A DNA stretch of 64,000 nt, from positions 1 to 64,000 of the forward strand of contig NZ_FMWL01000009.1 of assembly GCF_900103005.1 (NCBI RefSeq). Direction: 5' to 3'. Shown here in pieces: positions 32,041 through 40,892 of the stretch. This DNA is from Acidaminobacter hydrogenoformans DSM 2784. GTDB lineage: Bacteria > Bacillota > Clostridia > Peptostreptococcales > Acidaminobacteraceae. The number at the start of each line of letters is the position of its first letter. Position 1 is the first letter of the stretch. A program made the position numbers and the translations under genes. A model generated the notes under the pieces. It saw only the letters and a program-made list of their open reading frames with translations. It made no database searches and had not been told where the DNA came from.

Positions 32041-32150
32041 AGCTGACGAGGTTAGTTGACGGGTTAGGTATAAGAGTTTACCCTACCGCGACTGCGGTTT
32101 CACCCCAAAGTAGTTCGTCCCCCGCTCTTCAAATTTGAAGATTAAGCATC
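32041..32150 (-). ncRNA. cyclic-di-AMP (ydaO/yuaA) riboswitch
   Basis: On the minus strand the conserved pieces occur in order: GCUUAAUCUUCAAAU, GAGCGGGGGAC, UUGGGGUGAAACC, GGUAGGGUAAACUCUUA and ACCCGUCAACUAACCUCGUC. This is the ydaO consensus. It ends about 20 nt before the start of the peptidoglycan-binding protein; high c-di-AMP normally switches such genes off. Confidence 0.93.
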
Positions 32151-32234
32151 AACTTCAGTTTAACATAATCTATAAGTGAAGCCTACAGAAATGCTGAATT
32201 TTTGCTGTTTGTATTCATTTTTGTCTTATTTTAG

Positions 32235-32642
32235 TTAGGCCTTCTCCTCGATTTCGCTGACACATTGTGTCTTGATTTTTTCCACGAGAAATTGCAGCCC
32301 GTTTATAACGTTGGGCCTGATGTCTCCGCCAATCAGCACGTACATGATATCGTCGCCCACTTCGAGGCGACCCTCATTCAGCCATACTTTGATATAGAAG
32401 ACGCCCTCCAGCTTTTTTGCTTCTTCAATAGCCGCATCCACTTTGACAGCATCATAAGAAAACAGCATCCCTTTAACCGTCGTCCCGTCATCGATGCCTT
32501 GCCGTACGAGGGCTTTGGGGGTTTCTCGGACGACGCCGTTGTGAACTAAGAACATACCCACTTGCGCGGCTTGTGGATCTGCCTTGGCTTCTTTCAGCCA
32601 GGCCTCCATAGAAGGGGATGGTTTTTTGCTGTTCATGTCCAT
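32235..32642 (-). CDS. MoaE-like molybdenum cofactor protein
   Basis: 135 aa, resembling the clostridial MoaE-type proteins (large subunit of molybdopterin synthase): VGMFLVHNGVVRETPKA, YIKVWLNEGRLEVGDD and MYVLIGGDIRP. It would add sulfur to precursor Z together with MoaD, but no other mo- gene adjoins it. Two possible ATG starts (32642 and 32636); the first has a GGAG site. Confidence 0.75.
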   Translation of the reverse strand: MDMNSKKPSPSMEAWLKEAKADPQAAQVGMFLVHNGVVRETPKALVRQGIDDGTTVKGMLFSYDAVKVDAAIEEAKKLEGVFYIKVWLNEGRLEVGDDIMYVLIGGDIRPNVINGLQFLVEKIKTQCVSEIEEKA

Positions 32643-32726
32643 ACTTGCACGCTCCTTGTCTTTTGGTTGGTGTGACGCCAGGGGCGCTGACCAATATTCC
32701 CTTTAACTTTACTATAACAAAAATGC

Positions 32727-32768
32727 GTGGTTGGGGACAGGGGCGCGTGGTTGGGGACAGGGACATAC
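32727..32768. repeat. two GTGGTTGGGGACAGGG repeat units
   Basis: Tandem GTGGTTGGGGACAGGG copies, the second followed by ACATACC, between the MoaE-like gene and a terminator. Confidence 0.7.
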
Positions 32769-32775
32769 CAAAAAG

Positions 32776-32817
32776 AAAATCTCTACACAGGCTGCCGGCA
32801 GTCTGTGTAGAGATTTT
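32776..32817. terminator. bidirectional terminator
   Basis: 15-bp perfect arms AAAATCTCTACACAG (32776-32790) and complement (32803-32817). Downstream of the YhhN gene on the minus strand. Confidence 0.85.
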
Positions 32818-32857
32818 AAGCATGGTTCTCAGCATAGTTTTCAGCGACTCAAAAGCA

Positions 32858-33574
32858 TTAAAGGCGGCTTGAGTTTAAAGTCAGTTTTTCCTCGCCGGCT
32901 ATGATCAAAAGCAAGGTCCAGCCCAGCATATAGGTTCCCCAGATGATATTTTCCTTCCAAAGCAGAAAAGGTTTGAACGCTGGGTGAAAGATTGAGAAGG
33001 CCACCACTATGTCGCTGAAAAACAGAACGCAGCCCGAAATAGCGATCAGCCAAGCGTCGGATTTCGTGAAATACCCGCGATAAAGGGTCGAGACCATGGT
33101 CATGCCTGTATAGCAAAGGACGATGCCGAGGATGACAGCAGCCACGAACATGAAGCCCACGGCGTACTGCGCGAGCAGGCTGAGGAAAATGCCAAAGACG
33201 ATCACAAATGGAAGGAGCGTCAGCACCTCGCGTTTTCCAAAGCTGAAGCGCCTCTGAAAGGCGGCGATCAGGAATATGTACGCCGCAATGAAGCCCACCA
33301 TGCCAAAGAGCTCGCGGTTTGGAAGGTCAGGACTCGTGGCCCTGAGAAAGACGAAGAAGTAGTCAGATAGGATGGTACACAAGAACGCTAAGATTAGAAG
33401 CCTCTGTGTCCAGAATTTTTTGCGCAGGATCAAAACGGTCAAAAGCATGGCTGTGCGGACGCCAAATTTCAAATAGAGCGCAGGGCTTTCAAGGGCATAG
33501 AGCGTGGTAAAGATCAGGATCAGCAGCGTCAGGGACAGGTATGTCGCCAATACCATCCGGTTCGAATTGTTCAC
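32858..33574 (-). CDS. YhhN/TMEM86-family membrane protein (lysoplasmalogenase type)
   Basis: 238 aa, eight hydrophobic helices. Family stretches LCTILSDYFFV, LFGMVGFIAAYIFLIAAF and LLWKENIIWGTYMLGWTLL. Relatives hydrolyse lysoplasmalogen; plasmalogen lipids are common in anaerobic clostridia. GTG 33574 is the start (GGAGG 8 nt upstream), not the TTG at 33589. Confidence 0.83.
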   Translation of the reverse strand: MNNSNRMVLATYLSLTLLILIFTTLYALESPALYLKFGVRTAMLLTVLILRKKFWTQRLLILAFLCTILSDYFFVFLRATSPDLPNRELFGMVGFIAAYIFLIAAFQRRFSFGKREVLTLLPFVIVFGIFLSLLAQYAVGFMFVAAVILGIVLCYTGMTMVSTLYRGYFTKSDAWLIAISGCVLFFSDIVVAFSIFHPAFKPFLLWKENIIWGTYMLGWTLLLIIAGEEKLTLNSSRL

Positions 33575-33616
33575 GTGAATCGCCTCCAAGAAGCAGATAG
33601 GCAGCTTACCTAAAAA

Positions 33617-34069
33617 TCACGACTTTTGTATTTCATCCATAACCGCGCGGGTTTCCTCAATGCTAAAGGAGGCAAAGAGTCTTCTGTTTTCCTGATCAAG
33701 GATTCTGTAGTGATGAGAGAACAGATTCTGCTGAATGCGGTAACCCTTTTTCTCCTCAACGGTCTTCCACCAAACCTTCCCGCCCCAGGTTTTGGGGTAG
33801 TCCACTTCAAGGTCTTTAAACGCCATGGAAATGATGATGCCCGACATGTCACCTCCGAATGCGTCCCGCAGAATGGTGCTGTCTGAAAAAATACTCGCTA
33901 AAGCGACGGCACCGGTCCAGCCAAGGCTTTTTCGGCTTTTTTCAATCTCCACCAAAGTCTTTTTGGAAATGCCCAGCGCAATAGCCATTTTGTCCTGAGT
34001 TAGCCCATATTCTGTGCGAATCAGCTTGAGTTTTTCGTCCATAATGTTGGTGAATTCGGCTTTCTCCAT
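33617..34069 (-). CDS. XRE-family transcriptional regulator
   Basis: 150 aa. N-terminal Cro/CI helix-turn-helix (LKLIRTEYGLTQDKMAIALGISKKTLVEIEKS) and a C-terminal domain of unknown type with Trp-rich stretch TWGGKVWWKTVEEKKGY. A palindrome lies about 35 nt upstream of ATG 34069, suggesting autoregulation. Possibly also controls the YhhN gene downstream (43 nt gap). Confidence 0.83.
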   Translation of the reverse strand: MEKAEFTNIMDEKLKLIRTEYGLTQDKMAIALGISKKTLVEIEKSRKSLGWTGAVALASIFSDSTILRDAFGGDMSGIIISMAFKDLEVDYPKTWGGKVWWKTVEEKKGYRIQQNLFSHHYRILDQENRRLFASFSIEETRAVMDEIQKS

Positions 34070-34102
34070 AATACATACCTCATTTATTCGAATTTTGTTT
34101 AT

Positions 34103-34118
34103 GGTGTAATTTTACACC
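34103..34118. promoter_or_regulatory. operator-like palindrome before the XRE gene
   Basis: GGTGTAA-TT-TTACACC, perfect 7-bp arms around 2 nt. Confidence 0.5.
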
Positions 34119-34139
34119 TTTTGAACACAAAATGCAAGC

Positions 34140-34240
34140 AGGGCGGGACAGGGACACGCGGTGGGGGACAGGGACATATGGTGGGGGACTGGGCCGGACC
34201 AAATTGTCAGGAGGGGACTGGGCCGGACCAAAAACTTGTC
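34140..34240. repeat. cluster of G-rich repeat units
   Basis: Two GGGACAGGGACA units and two GGGGACTGGGCCGGACCAAA units in tandem, spacing about 20-28 bp. Together with the operator this is all that the 320-bp stretch 34070-34389 holds. G-runs are dense enough for quadruplex formation. Confidence 0.75.
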
Positions 34241-34389
34241 ACATCCCACGGCCTGCAGTTGTGACCACATCATTTCCGTATGCAGGAAACAAAAAAAATG
34301 GCCAGCGGGCTTCTATTCAAAGAACACCACCGACCATTCTTCAATTTGTCTGTCCTTTCGTTACAGCTCAGAAACTGAACCTCTACACC

Positions 34390-34674
34390 TTAAGCCTCTT
34401 CAAAAATCAAATCATGATACTCGCTATTCTTCTCCATTTGCGCTTTGGCATAGGAGCACTCCGGCGTGATCTTCAGATTCTCCGCCCGCGCCCAGTCCGT
34501 CAGAGCCTTCAGCAACAGCTTACCGACGCCCTGCCCATTCAGCGCCTCAGAAACATAAGTGTGCTCCACCGTAATCCGGTTTTCCCCGGAATACACGTAG
34601 GTGATGGTCGCTGACCACTGATCCTCAGCTTCCCCTATATAAAAACTTTGCGTGCCCTTTTTTACCTCATACAT
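34390..34674 (-). CDS. GNAT-fold acetyltransferase (COG2388 type)
   Basis: 94 aa, a minimal GNAT domain: ITVEHTYVSEALNGQGVGKLLLKALTDWA contains the acetyl-CoA loop (Q-G-V-G-K), and TPECSYAKAQM matches the short YjdJ-like proteins. Substrate unknown. Confidence 0.85.
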   Translation of the reverse strand: MYEVKKGTQSFYIGEAEDQWSATITYVYSGENRITVEHTYVSEALNGQGVGKLLLKALTDWARAENLKITPECSYAKAQMEKNSEYHDLIFEEA

Positions 34675-34805
34675 GACTCGAACCCTCCTTCAGCCTCCTG
34701 AAATTGGCCTATTGTAATGCACTTCACTAAACGTCCGTAAAACATGAACGTCCTATAACTATTGTAACATAAGTCCCTAAGATTCCAGCCCTCAAAAACA
34801 AAACC

Positions 34806-34832
34806 TCCGCCGATGGTCCCACTACCCCAACC
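34806..34832 (+). repeat. GCCGATGGT/C-rich interspersed repeat copy
   Basis: CCGCCGATGGTCCCACTACC (core 34809-34817) followed by CCAACCGC, between the radical SAM and GNAT genes. Confidence 0.6.
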
Positions 34833-34875
34833 GCATCCGCTCAGCCTTTCTCGCAAAATTTAGACGCCGCAGCCT

Positions 34876-36000
34876 CTAAAATACAATCTCGCCCGCCCTG
34901 TAACCCGCTGGCAATGCTTCTTCGCTTAAAAATTCAAAGCTGTCATCACGCAAAATTGGCAAAAAGACCTCATAAGGGATCCTGTCAAACTCACAGGCAT
35001 AATTGCTGGCCCCAAACCATTTCCCCTCTTTACTGGTCTGATTAAGACCTCGTGCAAATTTCGTATAGTTGGAGCAGTCGTGGACCACAAGCGCCCAGCC
35101 CTCTTCCTCCGCAGCCTTCATGAATTTGAGCGTCAGTTCCCTGCTCCAGACCGGTGAAATGTAGCCTTGTCTTGAGATATACATATTCTCACCGTGATAA
35201 TTGTCAATGTTGTTTGCGTTCAGATGCAGCTCCGCGCAGTTGATAAAGTCGAGCTTTGTCTTAAGGATCTCTTCTTTTTTCTTAAAGAAGGACTCAAAAA
35301 ACTCCGGTGTCATAGGCGTTTCAATCCCTACATGCTTAATGTATTTCTTAGCGATCCCAATATTTTCAATCACCTTATCCGAGCAGTTTGTCGCGCCCAG
35401 GTTAAACCGGAGCTCATCAAGGCCCGCTTCACCAAGCGCCTTCAAATTCTCTTCTGTACACAAAGTCCCGTTCGTGTACAAATGCTGGTGAATTCCCGCA
35501 TCCCGGAATTTCTTAACCACCGGATAATATTTTTCAATTTCCATAAACGGCTCCAGATACACATAGGAAATCCCCGTTGGCTTTTGTTGGATGGAAAGCA
35601 GCAGATCAAGATCCTTCTCATAGAACTTCGTGCCGCCAATTTCCCACATGCCCTCACCCACCGGTGGGATGTCCTCCAGCTCACCGTAGTTGTAGCAGAA
35701 TTTACATACAATGTTGCATTTATTGGTCTTCCTGATAGCGCTCAAACCCGTTCCCAGGAGGCACGAACGGCAGCCATCCGGAAACTTCTCTTCACTGCCC
35801 ACATAAAACGTTCTGTTCTCCAGCGTCTTCAGGTGCTTAATCTCTGACATGTGCTGCGCATGTCTATGGTCAATTGCAGCTTCAATTTGCGCGAAAGTGG
35901 CATAGATAATTTCCTGCTGCTTAGTCATAATTTCCTCGTCCTCGGGCAAGCTTGAAAAGAATTCGAACCACATTAACGCGTCTTTTTTTGATATTTTCAT
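34876..36000 (-). CDS. radical SAM protein
   Basis: 374 aa. The [4Fe-4S]-SAM motif CNIVCKFC (CxxxCxxC, near residue 95) is preceded by a CRSCLLGTG motif, and followed by barrel stretches YLEPFMEIEKYYPVV, QHLYTNGTL and DELRFNLGATNCSD. A further Cys (VVHDCSNYTKFARG) lies near the C-terminus. The SPASM-like auxiliary cluster motif is not obvious, so the reaction cannot be named. Single gene. Confidence 0.82.
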   Translation of the reverse strand: MKISKKDALMWFEFFSSLPEDEEIMTKQQEIIYATFAQIEAAIDHRHAQHMSEIKHLKTLENRTFYVGSEEKFPDGCRSCLLGTGLSAIRKTNKCNIVCKFCYNYGELEDIPPVGEGMWEIGGTKFYEKDLDLLLSIQQKPTGISYVYLEPFMEIEKYYPVVKKFRDAGIHQHLYTNGTLCTEENLKALGEAGLDELRFNLGATNCSDKVIENIGIAKKYIKHVGIETPMTPEFFESFFKKKEEILKTKLDFINCAELHLNANNIDNYHGENMYISRQGYISPVWSRELTLKFMKAAEEEGWALVVHDCSNYTKFARGLNQTSKEGKWFGASNYACEFDRIPYEVFLPILRDDSFEFLSEEALPAGYRAGEIVF

Positions 36001-36093
36001 GTTTTTAAGCTCCTTAAATACGGCATATTGTATGGGAACCTGCGGCTAATGCCTATTGCCCCGTTTTCCTCAAATTTAATGTTCATCTAACAC

Positions 36094-37137
36094 CTATCTA
36101 ATCGCCAGCTTCAGCAGACCATCCGCCATTTGGATCAAGACTTCCTTCAATTCAATATTATTGATCCATCCCTGCGGGAGCTTTCCAAGCCCCAAATAAG
36201 CCCCTAAGATGTTTCCGGTAATAGCCCCAGTGCTGTCACTGTCCCCATCATGGTTTACCGCAGCAAACAAAGCTTTCTCAAAGTCCATCTTATATCTCAG
36301 TGCGCAGTAGACGGAAATAGCCAGCGCCTCTTCACCGACCCAGCCCTCTCCAAGCTGAGAGATCGCCTCTACATCAGGAAGGGGCATAGTCGAAGCCTCC
36401 TGTGAAGCCGTTAACTCCAAAGCCTTCTGCAAGACTTCACAGCATTCCTCATTATATTTAAACAAAGTCAATTTATCAAGGGTAAGTCGAACCGCAGCCT
36501 CCAGCTCATGGCCTTCAATCAGCAAAGAAATCAGAAAAGCCAGTGCCCCGGCAGACAAATACCCGGAGGGGTGTCCATGGGTCAATGCGGCAAAGTCCGC
36601 GCCCCTTTCAAAGGACTGATCGATCCCATAAAACAAGCCCGCAGGCGCAACGCGCATCACACCGCCACATCCTTTGCTGCTGTTAATAGGAGCAGCAATT
36701 TTCCCAACTTTACCGCTGCCCAGCGCTGTCAAACAGGAATTTCCCGGCGCTCTCCTGGCATGAAGCGCCTTTACGCCGAGCAGGCCATCACCCCCGACCC
36801 ATGCAGACCCCACAGAACGCCCCCTGCCACCAGAGCTTTGCGTCCGAAGCCATCTTTGATAAGCTTCAAAGACAAATGGGAGGGGGTCAGCAGTACCTTT
36901 GACTTGTTCTGACCCATAGGCCCTGAGTATCCCCTCCGCGGTGAACAGCGTCATTTGTGTATCATCCGTTATTTCGACCACGCCGCTTGAGGCGATCACC
37001 AAATCCTGAATCCCCGCGTCGCCATAAGCGCTTTGAATCTCGCTAAACCTCATAAATTCAACAGGCCAGCCTAATGCATCCCCAATAGCGCCACCCACCA
37101 TACAGCCTCGAAAAAATTCTTTGGTTCTCTTCACCAT
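36094..37137 (-). CDS. ADP-ribosylglycohydrolase family protein
   Basis: 347 aa; metal-binding motifs of the DraG/ARH fold are present: GGAIGDALGWPVEF, ITDDTQM and VNHDGDSDSTGAITGN, binding two Mg or Mn ions. It would remove ADP-ribose from protein or small-molecule targets. No DraT-like transferase adjoins it; the rifampin ADP-ribosyltransferase gene is 5 kb away and a link is not supported. Confidence 0.9.
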   Translation of the reverse strand: MVKRTKEFFRGCMVGGAIGDALGWPVEFMRFSEIQSAYGDAGIQDLVIASSGVVEITDDTQMTLFTAEGILRAYGSEQVKGTADPLPFVFEAYQRWLRTQSSGGRGRSVGSAWVGGDGLLGVKALHARRAPGNSCLTALGSGKVGKIAAPINSSKGCGGVMRVAPAGLFYGIDQSFERGADFAALTHGHPSGYLSAGALAFLISLLIEGHELEAAVRLTLDKLTLFKYNEECCEVLQKALELTASQEASTMPLPDVEAISQLGEGWVGEEALAISVYCALRYKMDFEKALFAAVNHDGDSDSTGAITGNILGAYLGLGKLPQGWINNIELKEVLIQMADGLLKLAIR

Positions 37138-37188
37138 AAGCCCACCCGCTCGTTTAAGTAAGTCTAAAAGACCTCTGCCGCCACTTCA

Positions 37189-38148
37189 TTAAAGAAACGC
37201 ACGCACATCCTCGTGCCCAGGTATAGCCTCCATTGCGCCCACTTTCATACAAACCAAAGCCCCTACTATATTTGCGAACCTAGTCAGATCTTCAACTTTT
37301 TTAAAATCCAGATGCAAATCCTCAGGCCGTTCAAGCTCTGCAACCCTGTATAAAAATCCCCCAACGAAGGCATCCCCGGCACCGGTTGAATCTATTGATT
37401 TGACATTGATGCTGTCTACATGAGCGCTGCGCTGTCCAGCCGAAACATACGTGCCTTCCCTGCCGCGGGTGACAGCGATAATTCCGGCGCCAAAGCCATG
37501 AAGCTTTTCGACCGCCGCTCGAAGCTCAAGGCCTCCCGTCAGGATTTGCAGCTCTTCTTCACTGAGCTTGAGGAAGTGTACCCCCTCCAAAAGTGGCAGA
37601 ACCTCTGAAGCGAAGTCGGAGCCCCTGTCTTTCCATAGGTCTTCCCTATAATTGGGGTCAAACGCTATAAACTTCCCGGCCACTTTTGCCTGCTGCAGCA
37701 GCTCCAAATAAGTCTCTTTGATCACACCCCCCAGCAAAGCGGTGGCAGAGCCAAAATGGACTATCCCGCACTTCTCAACCACCGCCTGATCAAGCTCAGT
37801 TTTTCTATGGAAAGCATCTGCACCCCTGTTAAACATAAAATCCCGCTCCCCATGCCGGTCGAGAGACACAAAGGCCAGCGTCGTCGAATACTGTGGATCC
37901 CGGATCAGCATGCTGGTATCAACACCCCGCTCCCTGAGCGTTTCCTCAAGAAAAGTACCAAAGGCATCCGCCCCAACCTTCCCGGCAAAATAAGAACGGG
38001 CCCCAAGCTGACTCAAGGTCACCGCAACGTTTGCCGGCGCGCCGCCAGCTTTTTTGATAAAATGCTCACCTTTTGTCAGATTCGCGTCCACATCCGTGCA
38101 AATGAAGTCCACCAGCAGCTCTCCAATGCAAAGCACTTGATTGCTCAC
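37189..38148 (-). CDS. PfkB-family sugar kinase, fructokinase-like
   Basis: 319 aa. Ribokinase-fold signatures GGAPANVAVTLSQLGA and DSTGAGDAFVGGFLY with catalytic Asp in GAGD. Closest in feel to fructokinases (GELLVDFI, NRGADAF). No transporter or glycosidase is adjacent. GTG 38148 follows AAGGGG at 8 nt; GTG 38157 is an alternative. Confidence 0.88.
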   Translation of the reverse strand: MSNQVLCIGELLVDFICTDVDANLTKGEHFIKKAGGAPANVAVTLSQLGARSYFAGKVGADAFGTFLEETLRERGVDTSMLIRDPQYSTTLAFVSLDRHGERDFMFNRGADAFHRKTELDQAVVEKCGIVHFGSATALLGGVIKETYLELLQQAKVAGKFIAFDPNYREDLWKDRGSDFASEVLPLLEGVHFLKLSEEELQILTGGLELRAAVEKLHGFGAGIIAVTRGREGTYVSAGQRSAHVDSINVKSIDSTGAGDAFVGGFLYRVAELERPEDLHLDFKKVEDLTRFANIVGALVCMKVGAMEAIPGHEDVRAFL

Positions 38149-38202
38149 AATACCCACCCCTTATCGCAATACCCCGCCGCGCCACTATTTCGTTTCGTCG
38201 GA

Positions 38203-38565
38203 TCACGGACGGCCTCGTTTTCTTAGCTTTGGCTTGATCAAGTCATAACTGCGCTCAATCATGCCCATGACATCCTCGTCTGGCACATCCCCGCCAAGGG
38301 CCACTGTATTCCAGTGGACTTTGTTCATATGATAGGCGGGTGTCACATCCGCAAACACCTTACGCAGAAAATCCGCTTCGAGGGGGTCGCATTTTAGATT
38401 GACGCACAGCTTGCCATGGCGCTCGTAAATCAGTGCGAAGGATTTTTTGTTTGATCGATGCCGCATCACGGTCCATGCCCCAGCGTCCGTAATGTCGTCA
38501 AAGGGATAATCTTCGTAGGCCGCTGGGAATGTCAGGCAAAAGTCAATAAGTTCACGCCGGTTCAT
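38203..38565 (-). CDS. MmcQ/YjbR family protein
   Basis: 120 aa; LTFPAAYEDYPFDD, YERHGKLCVNLKCDP and YHMNKVHWNTVALGGDVPDE are the YjbR (CyaY-like fold) signatures. Function unknown, possibly DNA-binding. Confidence 0.9.
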   Translation of the reverse strand: MNRRELIDFCLTFPAAYEDYPFDDITDAGAWTVMRHRSNKKSFALIYERHGKLCVNLKCDPLEADFLRKVFADVTPAYHMNKVHWNTVALGGDVPDEDVMGMIERSYDLIKPKLRKRGRP

Positions 38566-38590
38566 GGGTGCGCCTCCTAAGTTATAAGAA

Positions 38591-39202
38591 CTATTTTTTT
38601 CGAAACAAATAATTTTCAGCTGTCAGTTTATACTTCGGTCCTTTCATTTTCTCCTTAACTTCTGCCAACTCCACATCTTTATTTTTTGGCATTACAAAAT
38701 ATTCAACCAGGTTGGAATCAGTGATTCTATTATTCTTTCCAATGACGCCAACGAACTCAAAATCATTGTCAAACCTTGATAAAGTGGCATCTCCATGACT
38801 ATCATTACATAACAAAATTCCACCCGTTCTTAAGTACTTTTTCGTCGCCTGTCCAACAAAGCCTGCATACTGAGAAATGATCAAATCAACCGGTTCAATA
38901 TTTAATTCCCTTGTATAATCTTGACCTTTGAACACTATGTCACAGGGTTCCTCATACTCTTTATTCTCATTAATGTATTCTTTTAACACTTCCATACTTT
39001 TGAAAAAACTGATCGCCCCTTTGAAATTATCAACATAAATCACCTTAGGTATAACCAAAGACGGGGCAATATCAATATGACTTCCCGGATACAATGCACT
39101 TCTTAAGTCATACCTTTTTGCAACTGCTCTGTAAAGTTCTTTTCTATTACCTGTCCTGTCTCGATATTCTTGAAATTCCTCGATGATATTTTTGCTTTTC
39201 AC
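38591..39202 (-). CDS. unrecognised protein, possibly SAM-methyltransferase-like
   Basis: About 203 aa from GTG 39202 (GAGAGGGG upstream); a longer frame from ATG 39277 has no ribosome binding site. The sequence has a Rossmann-like flavour (GSHIDIAPSLVIPKVIYVD, PVDLIISQYAGFVGQATKKYL, GGILLCNDSHGD) reminiscent of class I methyltransferases but without a clear glycine motif. More AT-rich than its neighbours. Divergent from the DUF4386 gene. Confidence 0.6.
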   Translation of the reverse strand: MKSKNIIEEFQEYRDRTGNRKELYRAVAKRYDLRSALYPGSHIDIAPSLVIPKVIYVDNFKGAISFFKSMEVLKEYINENKEYEEPCDIVFKGQDYTRELNIEPVDLIISQYAGFVGQATKKYLRTGGILLCNDSHGDATLSRFDNDFEFVGVIGKNNRITDSNLVEYFVMPKNKDVELAEVKEKMKGPKYKLTAENYLFRKK

Positions 39203-39310
39203 TGCATGACCCCTCTCAATCCTTTTGATTCTAAAAGAAGCGTCGAAAAAATTAACTTTATCAAACTGAAAATTCATTTTTCTTGATTTATGTCAATGAG
39301 AATACTTCTT

Positions 39311-39341
39311 AATTAGAGTACAATCTAACCATATTCTAATT
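39311..39341. promoter_or_regulatory. inverted repeat before the DUF4386 gene
   Basis: AATTAGA (39311-39317) and TCTAATT (39335-39341) with a TCTAA half-site between. Lies over a TACAAT -10-like box and just before the GAGGAGG site; a candidate operator for the nearby Crp-like regulator or another protein. Confidence 0.4.
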
Positions 39342-39357
39342 CGAGGAGGTTTTATTC

Positions 39358-40065
39358 ATGAGTATAACGTTTAATCAAAACATGCAGCACAAAGCAGCTG
39401 TTTTTTCTGGTATTGCATTGCTGATCATGACCTTTGCGGCCTTTTTCACCTATGGATATGTTCACAGTTCATTAGTCATTGAGGGCGATGCGATCAATAC
39501 ATTAGAAAATATCCAAGCCTCTCAGTCACTGTTTCAACTTGAGATTCTTGGATGGCTGCTTATTATTGTTGCCGATTTAATTGTGTCCTTGGGCTTTTAT
39601 TTGTTCTTGAAGCCGTTTCATCGCCAATATGCATTATTGGCTGGTTGGCTTCGTTTACTCTACACTGTGGTTTTGGCAATAGCAGTATCACATCTTGTTT
39701 CAGCCAATAGCATTGTTCAAGGACCAGCGATTGGCAGCTCATTAGATCTAACGGCTGAACAAGCTATGGGCTCCATCACCGCCTTTGAAGCAACCTGGTC
39801 ATTTGGCTTAATTATTTTCGGACTTCATTTGGTCACAGTCGGATTGATAGCATTAAAAACAAAAAAGATACCCAAAATTCTCAGCATCCTTATTGTTATA
39901 GCAGGCTTCAGCTATACGCTCGTTCATTTCATGTACAATTTTACCCCACAGCTTGAAAGTCTTGTTGGCGTACTGGAATTAATTCTTATGGCTCCAATGT
40001 TTATTGGTGAATTGGGGTTTGGTATATGGCTACTGATAGTGGGAAGAAAATTGCAGGCTAACTAA
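39358..40065 (+). CDS. DUF4386 membrane protein
   Basis: 235 aa with six hydrophobic helices. FSGIALLIMTFAAFF, LGFYLFLKPFHRQYALLAGWLRL and EATWSFGLIIFGLHLVTVGL are typical of DUF4386 proteins. Function unknown. Converges with and overlaps the Crp/Fnr-type gene by 4 nt. Confidence 0.85.
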   Translation: MSITFNQNMQHKAAVFSGIALLIMTFAAFFTYGYVHSSLVIEGDAINTLENIQASQSLFQLEILGWLLIIVADLIVSLGFYLFLKPFHRQYALLAGWLRLLYTVVLAIAVSHLVSANSIVQGPAIGSSLDLTAEQAMGSITAFEATWSFGLIIFGLHLVTVGLIALKTKKIPKILSILIVIAGFSYTLVHFMYNFTPQLESLVGVLELILMAPMFIGELGFGIWLLIVGRKLQAN

Positions 40066-40658
40066 TCCACAATTTTGAGATGACTAGCTTCTGCACGCTT
40101 CTTTATTCGACTAAAAGATTCTGGCGTTATTCCAAGGTAGCTTGCCAGTTGGTACTGGGGAACTCGGTCAATTAAATCTGGCCTTTTTTCCATCAAAGCA
40201 TGAAATCGTTCTTCCGGCGTTGATGAGATAAACGCGGAGAACTCATCCCTCATTGCGCCCATATCCTCCTGAATCATTTTACGCGTCATGGCTTCCAATA
40301 CCGGATGCATGTCGTATGAGTCCTGCTCAGCAGCTAAATCACCTACAACCAGCGTGCAGTCCTCCAAACAGCTGAGAGCATATTGAGATGCTTTATCCGT
40401 AGTATGCTGATTAAAGATCGTTATACTTTGTTCTTCTGTAAAAAAGTTGTAAGTACTCTCATTGCCATTTTCATCCACAGCATACTGCCTAACACAGCCT
40501 TGTAACACGAAATAACATTTGTCAGGAATCTCTCCTTGATGCAAAAGGATAGTTCCTTTCTCAAAAGTAGCGACAGGGATGTCTATTATCAGTTCTTTCA
40601 ATTCTGCTTCACTTAGATTGGAAAAGCGTTTCATATATTGGATAAGCACATCCTTCAT
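40062..40658 (-). CDS. Crp/Fnr-family transcriptional regulator
   Basis: 198 aa. Cyclic-nucleotide-binding-like domain (PDKCYFVLQGCVRQYAVDENG) and C-terminal winged helix (YQLASYLGITPESFSRIKKRA). No Fnr-type N-terminal Cys cluster, so oxygen sensing by an Fe-S cluster is unlikely. The typical partner of DUF4386 genes in firmicutes. Start ATG 40658, with GAGG 8 nt upstream. Confidence 0.87.
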   Translation of the reverse strand: MKDVLIQYMKRFSNLSEAELKELIIDIPVATFEKGTILLHQGEIPDKCYFVLQGCVRQYAVDENGNESTYNFFTEEQSITIFNQHTTDKASQYALSCLEDCTLVVGDLAAEQDSYDMHPVLEAMTRKMIQEDMGAMRDEFSAFISSTPEERFHALMEKRPDLIDRVPQYQLASYLGITPESFSRIKKRAEASHLKIVD

Positions 40659-40892
40659 GTTATGCACCTCTCTTTAAATTAAATATCTTCTCCTTTTATT
40701 ATAGCAGTATGCGACTATGTATAGGAAAGAATCGTACAGCAAAAAGATTTCAAAGATTATGGATTGAATAGACAATGAAAGTCTGATCCTAATAGAATTA
40801 ATCAATGATGGCAACCGTTGGTTAACTATCGCATTTAAAATAAAATCATCCTGGCTTTTACAGTTTGATAATAAATTTATGGGGAGGCCATT

